Shown: positions 8,351 through 18,167, numbered from the stretch's first letter. The stretch is 60,801 nt of DNA from Bacteroidota bacterium (GCA_016866385.1 VGMU01000011.1:1-60801), one strand, 5' to 3'. Made by a program: numbers and translations. Notes: generated from the sequence alone by a model not told the origin.

Positions 8351-9796
8351 ATGGATAAAAATACTCAAGTCCTTCCAACTCCTTCCGATTTATTGAGGAA
8401 AAATTTCCCTTTTTCTCCTACCGGCGGACAAGAGCAATTTTTCCTGAAAATGGATAAGTTTTTCAGAAAACCGGTAGAGGAAAATCCTGTATTTATTCTG
8501 AAGGGATACGCTGGTACAGGAAAAACATCACTCCTTTCTGCCTTGGTTAAAATAATTCCAAAATTGGAAATGCGAGCCTTACTTTTGGCTCCTACAGGAA
8601 GAGCAGCAAAAGTGATGAGCACGTATTCTGGACGCTCTTCCTTCACCATTCACAAAATCATTTACAAACCCAAGGGAGATCCTAGCACCATGGGGGGAGG
8701 GTTTACGTTGCAAAAAAATTATTACAAAGACACGCTATTTATTGTAGATGAATCCTCCATGCTGGCGGATGAGGGAGGGATTTCAGGCAATTTGCTTTGG
8801 GACTTGATCACCTTTACTTTTTCTGGGCTTGGCAATAGGTTGTTGCTGGTAGGAGATACTGCCCAATTGCCTCCAGTAGGCAGCAGCAGTAGTCCGGCGC
8901 TGGACTCAGCCTATTTGCAAAGACAGTATCGATTGGAGGCAGATCATATTGAACTCACTGAAGTGATGCGACAGCGGCTAACCTCAGGAATTCTATTCAA
9001 TGCGACAGCACTCAGGAATCAATTGAATCAAAACCCACCTCAGATCAAAATTCAAACGCAAAATTTTACCGATACCTACAAAATGACTTCTGAGCGCTTG
9101 GAAGATGGACTTAGGTATGCTTACGATAAGTATGGGATCGAAGGCACCTGCATCATTACGCGCTCCAACAAAGCTGCCGTCAACTACAATCTTTACATCC
9201 GACGCAGCATTCAGTTTTATGAAGATGAACTCGCCGCGGGAGATTTGCTCATGATTGTGAAAAATAATTACACCTACATGGTCGATTCAGACAAGGTGAA
9301 TTTTTTAGCGAATGGAGATTTGGTGGAAGTCATGAAAATTCGAAATTTTGAAGATAGGTATGATTTACGTTTTGCCACTCTTGAATTGAGACTTTTAGAC
9401 TATCCTGAAGAGCCTTATTTCGAGGCAAAGGTTCTTTTAGAGCCACTCTATTCCTCTGGACCATCTTTATCCAGGGAACAATACAAACACTTGTATGACC
9501 AAGTGGCAGAAGAATATGCTGACTTGGCCAATAAAGCGGAGCGATTGGAGCATATCCGTAAAGATCCCTACCTCACCGCCCTGCAAGTAAAATTTGCCTA
9601 TGCACTCACCTGCCACAAAGCCCAAGGAGGGCAATGGAAAGCTGTTTTTATAGATCAGGGATATTTATTAGAGGATCAAGTAGATATGGATTTTTTAAGA
9701 TGGCTCTACACGGCAATCACTAGGGCAAGTGAGGAAGTATATTTGGTTAATTTCTCCTCTTCTTTTTTTGGAAAAAGCCTACTGGAAGAGGAGTAA
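8351..9796 (+). CDS. RecD-like superfamily 1 DNA helicase
   Basis: ATP-dependent helicase of superfamily 1B, 481 residues. Motif order: GYAGTGKTS (52-60, Walker A), LLAPTGRAAKV (78-88, Ia), IVDESSM (131-137, Walker B), LLLVGDTAQLPPVG (164-177, III), LTCHKAQGGQW (V) and LYTAITRA (VI) near the end. It lacks the long N-terminal helix-hairpin region of true RecD2 and has no RecB/RecC neighbours, so it is a stand-alone helicase, often annotated as AAA family ATPase in Bacteroidota. The ATG at 8351 was chosen; a longer frame would run into the divergent NUDIX gene. Confidence 0.92.
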   Translation: MDKNTQVLPTPSDLLRKNFPFSPTGGQEQFFLKMDKFFRKPVEENPVFILKGYAGTGKTSLLSALVKIIPKLEMRALLLAPTGRAAKVMSTYSGRSSFTIHKIIYKPKGDPSTMGGGFTLQKNYYKDTLFIVDESSMLADEGGISGNLLWDLITFTFSGLGNRLLLVGDTAQLPPVGSSSSPALDSAYLQRQYRLEADHIELTEVMRQRLTSGILFNATALRNQLNQNPPQIKIQTQNFTDTYKMTSERLEDGLRYAYDKYGIEGTCIITRSNKAAVNYNLYIRRSIQFYEDELAAGDLLMIVKNNYTYMVDSDKVNFLANGDLVEVMKIRNFEDRYDLRFATLELRLLDYPEEPYFEAKVLLEPLYSSGPSLSREQYKHLYDQVAEEYADLANKAERLEHIRKDPYLTALQVKFAYALTCHKAQGGQWKAVFIDQGYLLEDQVDMDFLRWLYTAITRASEEVYLVNFSSSFFGKSLLEEE

Positions 9797-9901
9797 ATAG
9801 GGTCAGATTCTTCTTCTTTCTTTCCATTTGGAATTTTTAACAGCCAGGTTCTCGCATAAATTGGCTTGAAATTTGAATTATTCTCCCTTGATTTTTGTTT
9901 A

Positions 9902-9930
9902 TTTGTTATTGACTTAAAAAATTAGATTGT
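9902..9930 (+). promoter_or_regulatory. Probable promoter of the DUF1573 gene
   Basis: TTTG at 9902-9905, a 17-base spacer, then TAGATTGT at 9923-9930, close to TAnnTTTG. The predicted start point would leave a short leader before the ATG at 9953. Confidence 0.4.
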
Positions 9931-9952
9931 TGAACATTTATTCTCACTCCCT

Positions 9953-10345
9953 ATGAAAAAGTTTGCATTTTTAATCGGTTTCTTTTCTTTAATAATGGTG
10001 GTTCAATCTCAAGCCCAAGAGGCAGGAGCTGTAATTAATTTCAAAGAAAGTTCGGTAGATTTTGGAGATATCGTACAAGGGCAAAAGGTAGAGCATACCT
10101 TTATCTTGACCAACAGCGGTAAGCAGCCTTTGATCATTTCCAATGTGGCAGCTACCTGTGGATGCACCGTGCCTACTTGGCCCAAAGAGCCTATTGCACC
10201 TGGAAAATCTGGGGAAATAAAAGTTTCTTTCAATTCTGCCGGTAAAATGGGTCAGCAAAATGCAGTAGTTCGCATTTATTCCAACGCATCCGAACCTATT
10301 GAAAAAGTTTCTTTGATTTCCAATGTGATTGTAAAATCCAATTGA
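9953..10345 (+). CDS. DUF1573 domain exported protein
   Basis: 130-residue exported protein with a signal peptide (about 1-21, ending SQAQ) and one DUF1573 domain, an immunoglobulin-like fold of the ASPM/SPD-2/Hydin class. Family signatures visible are FGDIVQGQKVEHTF and the cysteine pair in TCGCTVP. The role of the family is not known; proteins are periplasmic or surface-linked. The gene has its own candidate promoter and a strong terminator, so it is monocistronic. Confidence 0.9.
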   Translation: MKKFAFLIGFFSLIMVVQSQAQEAGAVINFKESSVDFGDIVQGQKVEHTFILTNSGKQPLIISNVAATCGCTVPTWPKEPIAPGKSGEIKVSFNSAGKMGQQNAVVRIYSNASEPIEKVSLISNVIVKSN

Positions 10346-10364
10346 TCTCTTCATCCTCCCCTAT

Positions 10365-10395
10365 AAAAGCCTGTTTATTGCAACAGGCTTTTTTT
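10365..10395 (+). terminator. Rho-independent terminator after the DUF1573 gene
   Basis: Nine-bp stem AAGCCTGTT (10367-10375) with AACAGGCTT (10382-10390), six-base loop, followed by a T tract. It ends the DUF1573 transcript before the ABC transporter. Confidence 0.88.
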
Positions 10396-10417
10396 GTTTC
10401 TCCCATAGCTCCATCAA

Positions 10418-12163
10418 ATGACATCAAAAAAAGAACGAAAAGTAACCCTTCGCCAAGTATTCACAACTATTATTTGGCCTAGAAGAAAACAACTTTTCAT
10501 TGGACTTTTCCTTATCATCATCAGTAGAATTTCAGGCTTAGTTTTGCCGGGGGCAAGCAAGTATTTGATTGATGAAGTCATTCCTAGCAATGATTTGAAC
10601 CAACTTAAATGGTTGATTGTAGCCGTAGTTTTGGCCATTGTGATTCAAGCGGTGACCTCCTATTCTTTGACTCAAATTCTAAGTGTTGAAGCCCAGCACT
10701 TGATCTCTAAGTTGAGGTCCAAGGTGCAGCAACATATCATCAAACTTCCGATTCGATTTTTTGACAATGCAAAAACGGGAGAACTCGTTTCCCGTATCAT
10801 GACCGACGTTGAGGGCGTACGAAATTTGGTAGGAACGGGCTTCGCTCAAATGATTGGGGGGGGCTTGGCGGCGATAGTTTCCTTGGTTTTGTTGATTTCC
10901 ATCAGTCCCATGATGACGCTCTATGTGTTGTTGCCCGTACTCATTTTTGGATTGGTGTCTTTAAAAGCCTTCGGCAAAATCAGGCCCATCTTCCGAGAAA
11001 GAGGAAAAATCAACGCTCAGGTAACGGGAAGGTTGACAGAGACCCTTGGGGGTATTCGAGTGATTAAGGGCTTTAATGCGGAGGCTCAAGAAATCAAATC
11101 TTTTGAAAAGGGAGTGGAGGAACTGTTTCTCAATGTCAAGGCAAGTTTGACTGCTACCAGTTTTGTAACTTCTGCAGGAGCGCTCCTGCTAGGCCTGGCT
11201 TCTGCTGGCATCATGGGAATCGGGGGCTACATGATTATGGAAGGAAAAATGACCTTTGGTGACTTCTTGGCCTTTACCCTGTACCTGGGTTTTATGATTG
11301 CCCCTATCGTTCAAATGTCCAATATAGGAAGTCAACTTACCGAAGCGTTTGCAGGATTAGATCGAACAGAGGAGATCATGAATATGCCCTTGGAAGCAGA
11401 CGACACGAAGAGAACGGTTAGCATAAATTCCATTCAGGGGGCGATCACTTTTGATCAGGTATCATTTGCCTACGAATCGGGAAAGGAAGTAGTCAAAGGC
11501 ATAAGTTTTGAAGCACCCGCTGGATCCGTCACCGCCTTGGTGGGGACCTCTGGATCGGGAAAAACAACCATAGCCGGACTGGTGGCAACTTTCTTGAATC
11601 CAGATGCGGGAGTTATTTATTTGGATGGAATAGATCTTCAAAGTATCACTCTAGAATCCTTTAGATCCCAGCTGGGGGTAGTTTTGCAGGATGATTTTTT
11701 GTTTGAAGGTACCATTCGGGAAAATATTCTATTCCCTCGCCCAGAAGCTAGCTTGGAGCAACTTGAAAAAGCGGTAAAAGCAGCTCATGTGCATGAATTT
11801 ACAGATCGATTTGAAGATGGCTTAGACACCCTCATTGGGGAAAGGGGGGTAAAGCTTTCTGGAGGTCAAAGGCAAAGAATAGCGATAGCGCGGGCCATTT
11901 TAGCCGATCCTAGGATATTGATTTTAGACGAAGCTACATCCAATTTGGATACGGAATCTGAGGCCATGATCCAATCTAGCTTAAAGGAATTGATGAAAGG
12001 AAGGACCACCTTTGTCATCGCCCATAGGCTAAGCACCATACGTCAGGCCGATCAAATACTGGTAATAGAACAAGGTAAGCTGGTGGAGCAGGGCAAACAC
12101 GAGGAGCTACTAAAAAAAGGAGGAAGGTATTTTGAACTATATACCTACCAAGCGAGAATATAG
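10418..12163 (+). CDS. ABC exporter, fused membrane and ATPase domains
   Basis: 581-residue half-transporter of the MsbA/multidrug type, working as a homodimer or heterodimer in the inner membrane. Six transmembrane helices lie within residues 25-300, followed by the ATPase: Walker A GTSGSGKT (376-383), Q-loop VLQDD, signature LSGGQ (480-484), Walker B ILILDEA (500-506) and H-loop AHRL. All catalytic residues are present. The substrate cannot be told from sequence. It converges on the EamA gene with nine bases between the stops. Confidence 0.94.
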   Translation: MTSKKERKVTLRQVFTTIIWPRRKQLFIGLFLIIISRISGLVLPGASKYLIDEVIPSNDLNQLKWLIVAVVLAIVIQAVTSYSLTQILSVEAQHLISKLRSKVQQHIIKLPIRFFDNAKTGELVSRIMTDVEGVRNLVGTGFAQMIGGGLAAIVSLVLLISISPMMTLYVLLPVLIFGLVSLKAFGKIRPIFRERGKINAQVTGRLTETLGGIRVIKGFNAEAQEIKSFEKGVEELFLNVKASLTATSFVTSAGALLLGLASAGIMGIGGYMIMEGKMTFGDFLAFTLYLGFMIAPIVQMSNIGSQLTEAFAGLDRTEEIMNMPLEADDTKRTVSINSIQGAITFDQVSFAYESGKEVVKGISFEAPAGSVTALVGTSGSGKTTIAGLVATFLNPDAGVIYLDGIDLQSITLESFRSQLGVVLQDDFLFEGTIRENILFPRPEASLEQLEKAVKAAHVHEFTDRFEDGLDTLIGERGVKLSGGQRQRIAIARAILADPRILILDEATSNLDTESEAMIQSSLKELMKGRTTFVIAHRLSTIRQADQILVIEQGKLVEQGKHEELLKKGGRYFELYTYQARI

Positions 12164-12172
12164 CAGGCTTTG

Positions 12173-13072
12173 TTATTCTTTTTTCTTGGAAAGACTCAGG
12201 AGCCCTACGGTACCTAAAATAAAAACTGAACCTATCCAATCGTAGCTAGAAAAAGGTACTTCTAGCCAAAAAACAGCCGTGAGTGTGGCAGCAAGGGGTT
12301 CAATGCTGCACATTAAACTTGCATAGGTAGCGCCAATTTTGGATACGGATTGTAGAAAAAAATAAAAGGCCAAGACGGTGCCAAAGAGAACAATGTAGGC
12401 AAAGGCCAGCATGGTTTCCCCGTCCCATTGCCCCGATATACTCCATGGCTGGGTAAATAAGGACAGAAAAATCCCCCCACAAAGCATCCCCCAACCTGTG
12501 ATGGATGCCGCCGAAAAGGTACGCAGCAAACCTACCGGTTGAATGGTATAAAATGCCAAAGCTAAAGCAGAAAGGATCCCCCAGAAGACGGCATTTTTGG
12601 ATATGGCCAAGGCATCCAAGGAGCCATGAGTGACGAGTAAAAATGTCCCAATTAAGGCAAAAAATAAAGAAATAAATTCTAGGAGGCTAGGCCATCTTTT
12701 TAGCTTGAATGCATAAAAAGCAAAAACAAAAACAGGACCTATGTACTGGAGCAAGGTAGCAGTAGCCGCATTGGATAGGGAGATGCTGTAAAAGTAGGTA
12801 AACTGCACCGCTACCATTCCCAAAAGGCCAAATAGAAGTAACTTCATGGCAGAAGAAGGCGAATACCAGATAAGTAGTGCTGCTCTTTTCTCTTTGGCTA
12901 AGGAAAAAAGTACAAGAACTCCTCCAGCCAGGCACATCCTCCAGGTAACAAGCCAGGCGGGATCTACCCCCTTAGATTGGAAAAGAAATTGAGCACAAGT
13001 TCCTGATACCCCCCAAAAAATAGCAGATGCACTTGCCAAAAGAAATCCAGAAAATTTTTGCAGAGCTGGCAT
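12173..13072 (-). CDS. EamA/DMT-family permease
   Basis: 299-residue inner-membrane permease with about ten hydrophobic helices arranged as two EamA repeats, the drug/metabolite transporter architecture. The first repeat begins LLASASAIFWGVSGTCAQF; the second contains MLAFAYIVLFGTVLAFYFF followed by IEPLAATLTAVFWL, a hallmark stretch of the family. Members move small metabolites; the substrate here is unknown. The ATG at 13072 is preferred over a TTG thirty bases upstream. Confidence 0.92.
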   Translation of the reverse strand: MPALQKFSGFLLASASAIFWGVSGTCAQFLFQSKGVDPAWLVTWRMCLAGGVLVLFSLAKEKRAALLIWYSPSSAMKLLLFGLLGMVAVQFTYFYSISLSNAATATLLQYIGPVFVFAFYAFKLKRWPSLLEFISLFFALIGTFLLVTHGSLDALAISKNAVFWGILSALALAFYTIQPVGLLRTFSAASITGWGMLCGGIFLSLFTQPWSISGQWDGETMLAFAYIVLFGTVLAFYFFLQSVSKIGATYASLMCSIEPLAATLTAVFWLEVPFSSYDWIGSVFILGTVGLLSLSKKKE

Positions 13073-13263
13073 GGTGGCTGTATGATGAGCCAATTTATTC
13101 AAGAATTTGATATTTGACTGTATCTAGGCGATAGGAATGAAAAAATCCTCTTCTCTTCGCCGTATTCCTCAAAATTTATAGGCATTTTTCGAATATAAAT
13201 TTAAATATCAACAAAGCGATACTGGATTAGGTAGCGTAGTTAGCATTCTTAAATTATGTAGCT

Positions 13264-13758
13264 ATGGAATCATCTATCACCCACAGGCTGGCAAACGAGA
13301 GGGACCAACAGGTTCTTTGGAATATGCTTGCGCCAGTGATTAGATCTGGGGGGACCTATGTCTTTGCCCTTGATTCTTCCGAAGAAAAAATACTTAATTA
13401 TTGGTTAGGAGAGGAAAAATACACCTATGTGGTCGAAAAGGAAGGGGAGGCGGTTGGGACCTTTTTTCTTAAATCCAATCATATGGATTTAGGCAATCAT
13501 ATTTGCAATGCTGGATTTGTGGTGTCTCCCCAGGCTCAGGGTCAAGGAATAGGGAAATGGATGGGGGAAAAGGCACAAGAGGAAGCAAGAAGACTAGGTT
13601 TTTTAGCCATGCAATTTAATTATGTGATTAAAACCAATACCCATGCGGTTACCCTTTGGAAGTCCTTGGGTTTTGAAGTGGTTGGAGAAATTCCAGGGGC
13701 CTACCGACATCCTCTCCTTGGCCTAATTCCGGTATTGATTTTTCATAAAAAACTTTAG
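13264..13758 (+). CDS. GNAT-family N-acetyltransferase
   Basis: 164-residue acetyltransferase. The acetyl-CoA-binding motif A is visible as GFVVSPQAQGQGIGKWMG (about 88-105), followed by FNYVIKTNTHAVTLWKSLGF typical of GNAT motif B. Such enzymes acetylate amino groups of small molecules or proteins; the substrate is unknown. The phosphoesterase gene follows after 23 bases in the same direction, so the two may be co-transcribed. Confidence 0.9.
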   Translation: MESSITHRLANERDQQVLWNMLAPVIRSGGTYVFALDSSEEKILNYWLGEEKYTYVVEKEGEAVGTFFLKSNHMDLGNHICNAGFVVSPQAQGQGIGKWMGEKAQEEARRLGFLAMQFNYVIKTNTHAVTLWKSLGFEVVGEIPGAYRHPLLGLIPVLIFHKKL

Positions 13759-13781
13759 CTAACTCCCAGGTTCTCCTATTT

Positions 13782-14777
13782 ATGTCAGAACATGCTAATC
13801 AGCCACAAGGCACTCCAGAGCGAAGAAATTTTCTAAAGACAGTTGCCCTAGGCTCCCTTTCTTTTATTTTGCCTTCTTCCCTTATGCCTCTTTTTGGAAA
13901 TTCGCTTTCTCCCATTCGTTTTGGGTTAATTACCGACTTGCACAAGGATATTATTCACGATGCAGAGGATCGCTTAGCCACTTTTCTTGAGCATATGGAG
14001 CAAGAAAATCCTCACGCACTTATCCAAATGGGTGATTTTGCGATACCAAGCGAAAAAAACATGGATTTTATAGGGAAGTATTCCAAAAGTCATCCCTTGG
14101 CCATGCATGTTTTGGGCAATCACGACATGGATGAGGGGTTTTCTAAAGCTACCGTGGTAAATGCCTATGGAATGCCTGCACCCTACTATTCCCTTTCGGT
14201 ACAAGGAGTGAATGTGATTGTTTTGGATGGAAATGAGGAAGGATCTCCCACCTATACCTCTGGCTACCCTTCCTACATAGGAAAGCAACAACAGGCCTGG
14301 TTGAAAGATCAATTGGAGTCTTCCCATGAGCCCATTCTTCTGGTTTCCCATCAGCCTTTAGCCGGAATTTATACCCTGGATAATGCTCAAGAAATCCGTG
14401 CCTTGCTACAGCCTTTTGCTTCAAAAATCATTGCTGCCATCAACGGTCATGCCCATGTGGATCAAATGATTTATGAAGAAGGAATCCATTACCTTCATCT
14501 CAACTCAGCCTCGTACTATTGGGTAGGTCAAAAGCATAGCCACCTCAGCTTATCTCCAGATATCCATGACCACTTTCCTTCTCTGTCCTTGACTTGTCCT
14601 TACAGAGATCCCTTATTTGCGCTACTCAGTATAGATCCTCAACAGAGAACGCTCACCCTTACAGGCAGACAAACGGAATGGATGGGACCTTCTCCCGCTC
14701 AACTGGGATACAGCATCCTTACTAAAGAGGAACAAGAGCGCTACCTCCAACCCAAAATATCAAGTAGGTCCGTATAG
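13782..14777 (+). CDS. Exported calcineurin-like metallophosphoesterase
   Basis: 331-residue phosphoesterase with a twin-arginine-type leader: R14-R15-N-F-L-K followed by a hydrophobic stretch, suggesting export through Tat. Metal-binding motifs appear in order: TDLHKD, MGDF, LGNHDMD, VSHQP and NGHAHVD, covering D-x-H, GD, GNHD, H and GHxH. The natural substrate (phosphodiester, phospholipid or nucleotide) is not predictable. All ligands are intact, so it should be active. Confidence 0.92.
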   Translation: MSEHANQPQGTPERRNFLKTVALGSLSFILPSSLMPLFGNSLSPIRFGLITDLHKDIIHDAEDRLATFLEHMEQENPHALIQMGDFAIPSEKNMDFIGKYSKSHPLAMHVLGNHDMDEGFSKATVVNAYGMPAPYYSLSVQGVNVIVLDGNEEGSPTYTSGYPSYIGKQQQAWLKDQLESSHEPILLVSHQPLAGIYTLDNAQEIRALLQPFASKIIAAINGHAHVDQMIYEEGIHYLHLNSASYYWVGQKHSHLSLSPDIHDHFPSLSLTCPYRDPLFALLSIDPQQRTLTLTGRQTEWMGPSPAQLGYSILTKEEQERYLQPKISSRSV

Positions 14778-14890
14778 CTAATTCCTATAGATTTTATAAA
14801 CTCTTTTTTGACCAAGGAGTTGATAAGGTATGATCTAGTTGGTGGATGAGGATACTTTAAGGAGATGTTTTGATAACGGTATTGTAACTC

Positions 14891-16129
14891 ATGATCGAAA
14901 AGAAAATTTACATAGTAGGGGCAGGGATCTCAGGCTTAGTGGCTGCATTAGAATTAGAACAAGCTGGATTCTCCCCCATCCTGGTTGAGGCAAGTGATCG
15001 GGTAGGGGGGAGAATGAAAACGGATGAAGTTTCTGGATTTCTTTTAGATCATGGATTTCAGGTACTCAACACTGCTTACCCAGAGGCAAAGCGCTATCTG
15101 GATTTTTCTTCCCTTCACCTGAAAACCTTTGATCCTGGAGCTATCATTCTGGAAGGAAATTCTTCCTACATCATCACGGACCCCTTAAGAAACCCCCTCA
15201 AATTGGTTGGAATGGCGTTTTCGAAAGTGGGTACCTTTTTGGATAAACTTAAAATTTTTACCCTTACCCAAGAATTAAAAAAGAAATCTGCAGACGATAT
15301 TTTTGCATCACCTTCCCTAACCACCCTAGAATACCTTAAAAATTATGGTTTTTCTGATCACATCATCACCCATTTTTTCACTCCCTTTTTCCGAGGAATT
15401 TTTTTAGAAAAGGAATTGACTACCAGTTCCAGAATGTTTGAGTTTGTGTTTAAAATGTTTTCTCAGGGCCAAGCAGCAATTCCAGCAAAGGGCATGGGGC
15501 GGATTCCTGAGCAACTCCAACAGCGATTGACAAAGACAAAGATTTTGTTTAATTGCCCAGTTCTTTCCCTTGAGGGATCTACCCTGAAGCTGGAAGATGG
15601 AACGCAAATGAAAGCAGATAGAATTCTCGTTGCGGTCCAGCCAGACAAAATCATGAAGCAACTTCAAGGACAATTTGATCCTCCCAAAAAAGTAATTAAC
15701 CTCTATTTTAGTTCGCCCAAATCTATTCTAGGAAGGCCCATGATCGGCTTGGTGGTTGGAGATCGTGTGATAAATAACTTGGTATGTATGGAGGAGGTGT
15801 CGGAAGCCTATGCGCCCGAGGGGAAATCTCTACTTTCTGTGACTGTTTTAGAATCGAATTTGCCGGAAAAGGAATTGATTAAAAAAGTACAGGCTGAATT
15901 GGAAGAGATCTCTGGACAAAAGGCGGAGTTATTTAAACACCTTAAGACCTACAACATTACTCATGCCTTGCCTCAGGTAGGCGACATGAAGTATAGTATT
16001 CCTGCCACGGAGTGTAAAATTCACGACCATATTTTCTTGGCCGGGGATTATCTTTTACATGGGTCCATCAATGCTGCGATGACTTCAGGAAGGATAGCTG
16101 CAGAGGTTATAATTAACTCCTTTCGCTAA
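14891..16129 (+). CDS. FAD-dependent oxidoreductase (amine oxidase/phytoene desaturase-like)
   Basis: 412-residue flavoprotein with an N-terminal Rossmann motif VGAGISGL (9-16), the second signature DRVGGRMKT, and a C-terminal FAD-contact region FLAGDYLLHGSINAAMTSG. This belongs to the broad protoporphyrinogen oxidase/phytoene desaturase/amine oxidase superfamily. No signal peptide or carotenoid neighbours are present, so the substrate is unknown. The 113 bases upstream hold no clear promoter motif. Confidence 0.92.
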   Translation: MIEKKIYIVGAGISGLVAALELEQAGFSPILVEASDRVGGRMKTDEVSGFLLDHGFQVLNTAYPEAKRYLDFSSLHLKTFDPGAIILEGNSSYIITDPLRNPLKLVGMAFSKVGTFLDKLKIFTLTQELKKKSADDIFASPSLTTLEYLKNYGFSDHIITHFFTPFFRGIFLEKELTTSSRMFEFVFKMFSQGQAAIPAKGMGRIPEQLQQRLTKTKILFNCPVLSLEGSTLKLEDGTQMKADRILVAVQPDKIMKQLQGQFDPPKKVINLYFSSPKSILGRPMIGLVVGDRVINNLVCMEEVSEAYAPEGKSLLSVTVLESNLPEKELIKKVQAELEEISGQKAELFKHLKTYNITHALPQVGDMKYSIPATECKIHDHIFLAGDYLLHGSINAAMTSGRIAAEVIINSFR

Positions 16130-16151
16130 AAAAAATATCCTAGGGCCTTCC

Positions 16152-16676
16152 TTAATTTTTATCTAGATTAAAAATAGAGCGCAATTCTACAGCATCCTCT
16201 GGTTTCATTCGCTGTGCTAAAACCAGACGCAATTGTCTTCTCCTCAGGGCCCCCTCATAAAGTTCTTTTTCTTCCGGCGTCTCAGCTATTACTTCGGGAA
16301 CTTCTATGGGTTTTCCATTTTGATCAACCGCTACAAAAGTAAAGAAGGCCCGGTGGGTAGTAGTCTTTTTTGAAGCAGGAATATCATCGGCGGTAACTTC
16401 AATAAATACCTCCATGGAAGAAGTAAATGCTCGGGTCACCTGAGCGCGGATGGTGACTACATTGCCGAGATTAATGGGTTCTTTAAAAGAAATACTGTCT
16501 GCTGCCGCCGTCACCACTATTCGGTTGGAATGCTTTTGTGCCGCAATGGCTGCAGCGATATCCATCCAATGCATGAGTCGTCCCCCCATCAGATTGTTGA
16601 GGGTATTGGTATCGTTAGGGAGGACCATTTCGGTCATAATGGTCACGGAATCCTTGGCGAGCTTTTTACTTGGCAT
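16152..16676 (-). CDS. Acyl-CoA thioesterase (hotdog fold)
   Basis: 174-residue thioesterase of the YciA/BFIT-like acyl-CoA hydrolase family. The signature NDTNTLNNLMGGRLMHWMD (21-39) carries the asparagine, the GG turn and the catalytic-type aspartate (D39) of a single hotdog domain, followed by the ISFKEPINLGN strand. It hydrolyses acyl-CoA to free acid and CoA; chain preference is unknown. A possible -7 box TATTTTTG lies on the minus strand at 16691-16698, very close to the start. Confidence 0.92.
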   Translation of the reverse strand: MPSKKLAKDSVTIMTEMVLPNDTNTLNNLMGGRLMHWMDIAAAIAAQKHSNRIVVTAAADSISFKEPINLGNVVTIRAQVTRAFTSSMEVFIEVTADDIPASKKTTTHRAFFTFVAVDQNGKPIEVPEVIAETPEEKELYEGALRRRQLRLVLAQRMKPEDAVELRSIFNLDKN

Positions 16677-16793
16677 ACCTGTATTTTTTTCAAAAATAGA
16701 ATAAAATTTGGTTTACGTAATTAGAGATAGTTAGCTCAAAATTAAATTTTGAATTTTTAATTATGAAAAATAAATAAAGAATAGCGCCAGTAA

Positions 16794-17453
16794 TTAAAGC
16801 TTCCAGCCTTCTTTTCCCAAAAGAGGGACAAAAGCAAATCCTTCAAACTCTTCTTTACTAATTTCTTTAACAGATTTTTTGGTGATTTTAACCATGGCTT
16901 GGCGCTTTCTATCCCCCACTGGGATGACGAGAATACCACCTACACGCAATTGCTGAACTAAGGGTTCGGGGACTACGGGTGCTCCAGCGGTGACAATAAT
17001 TTTATCGTAAGGAGCAAAGGAAGGAATCCCACTGGTCCCATCACCATAAAAGAGGTGAAGTTGAATGCCAAGACGTTGGAGAAATCGGGTAGTATGATCA
17101 AAAAGTTTTTTTTGGTATTCGATGGAATAAACGTCGGCACCTAGCAGATGTAGGATACTGGCCTGGTAGCCTGAGCCCGTCCCAATTTCTAAGACCTTAT
17201 CTCCTGGAACAATTTCTAATAGTTGGGACTGGAAAGCTACGGTGTAGGGCTGGGAGATGGTTTGCCCTTCGCCAATGGGAAAGGCTTTGTCTTCGTAAGC
17301 ATGGGAGATCAACGCCGTATCAAAGAAAAAATGTCTAGGAAGGGTATTAATGGCTTCCAAAACGCGTTCATTTTGAATTCCTTTTTTTCGAAGCTCAGCT
17401 ACTAAGGCCTTTCTTTTGCCCTTGTGGAGGTAAGTATCTTCAAGTTTGAGCAT
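16794..17453 (-). CDS. pcm: Protein-L-isoaspartate O-methyltransferase
   Basis: Repairs age-damaged proteins by methylating L-isoaspartyl residues with S-adenosylmethionine. In 219 residues the PIMT signatures are clear: GEGQTISQPYTVA (61-73), motif I VLEIGTGSGYQ (87-97) and DKIIVTAGAP. Length is normal. It lies 117 bases upstream of the thioesterase gene on the same strand and is divergent from ribE; the 100 bases between pcm and ribE contain a short inverted repeat (17500-17519) of unclear meaning. Confidence 0.96.
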   Translation of the reverse strand: MLKLEDTYLHKGKRKALVAELRKKGIQNERVLEAINTLPRHFFFDTALISHAYEDKAFPIGEGQTISQPYTVAFQSQLLEIVPGDKVLEIGTGSGYQASILHLLGADVYSIEYQKKLFDHTTRFLQRLGIQLHLFYGDGTSGIPSFAPYDKIIVTAGAPVVPEPLVQQLRVGGILVIPVGDRKRQAMVKITKKSVKEISKEEFEGFAFVPLLGKEGWKL

Positions 17454-17553
17454 GGGATTTGATCTTGAAGATTCGAAGATAATTGAATATTTCCCGTACT
17501 TTGACAGCTGAAAGTCAAATTTTAGTCAACGAGGACACGGATACCTTTAACTT

Positions 17554-18144
17554 ATGTTTACCGGAATCATTGAAGCTATAGGAACCATCACTCAAATACA
17601 ACACGAAGGAAGCAACGTTCACTTTGATATTTCTTCTGATTTGAGTGCTACATTAAAAGTAGATCAATCAGTAGCCCACGAAGGAGTCTGCCTTACGGTA
17701 GTCCAGCAAGGACCGGAAGTGCATCGAGTTACTGCCGTGGCCGAAACCCTTCAAAAAACTTCCTTAGGACAATGGAAGGTAGGTAGAAAAGTAAATTTGG
17801 AGCGTTGCATGCCAGCGAATGGGAGATTTGATGGGCATATCGTACAAGGTCACGTAGACCAGGTGGGAAAAATCAATCGAATCATAGATCAAAATGGCTC
17901 CTGGCTACTCGATGTGGGTTATGATCCTACCTATGGCAACCTTACTGTGGAGAAGGGCTCCATTACCCTCAATGGGATCAGTCTGACTTGTTTCAATTCT
18001 CAAAAGGGAGCATTTTCTGTGGCTATCATTCCCTATACCTACCAACATACCACCATACACCAGCTTCAAGAAGGTGATGAGGTCAACTTGGAGTTTGATA
18101 TCATAGGAAAGTACGTGCAGCGTATCACCCAAGGCTACAAGTAA
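17554..18144 (+). CDS. ribE: Riboflavin synthase, alpha chain
   Basis: Converts two 6,7-dimethyl-8-ribityllumazine molecules into riboflavin. The 196-residue protein shows the start MFTGIIEAIG and two tandem lumazine-binding barrels (about 1-95 and 96-190), with SVAHEGVCLTVV in the first and KGSITLNGISLTC in the second, and the linker GRFDGHIVQGHVDQVG. No FMN riboswitch-like structure is evident upstream. It converges on the HGSNAT-like gene. Confidence 0.97.
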   Translation: MFTGIIEAIGTITQIQHEGSNVHFDISSDLSATLKVDQSVAHEGVCLTVVQQGPEVHRVTAVAETLQKTSLGQWKVGRKVNLERCMPANGRFDGHIVQGHVDQVGKINRIIDQNGSWLLDVGYDPTYGNLTVEKGSITLNGISLTCFNSQKGAFSVAIIPYTYQHTTIHQLQEGDEVNLEFDIIGKYVQRITQGYK

Positions 18145-18167
18145 TTTTCCGCCCTTTCGAGTTTAGG

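Noticed and set aside
17500..17519. Inverted repeat TTTGAC/GTCAAA between pcm and ribE
   Set aside because: Only six paired bases; the gap lacks a clear promoter, so function is not supported.
17454..17553. FMN riboswitch before ribE
   Set aside because: Only about 100 bases, no conserved six-helix arrangement; not consistent with the element.
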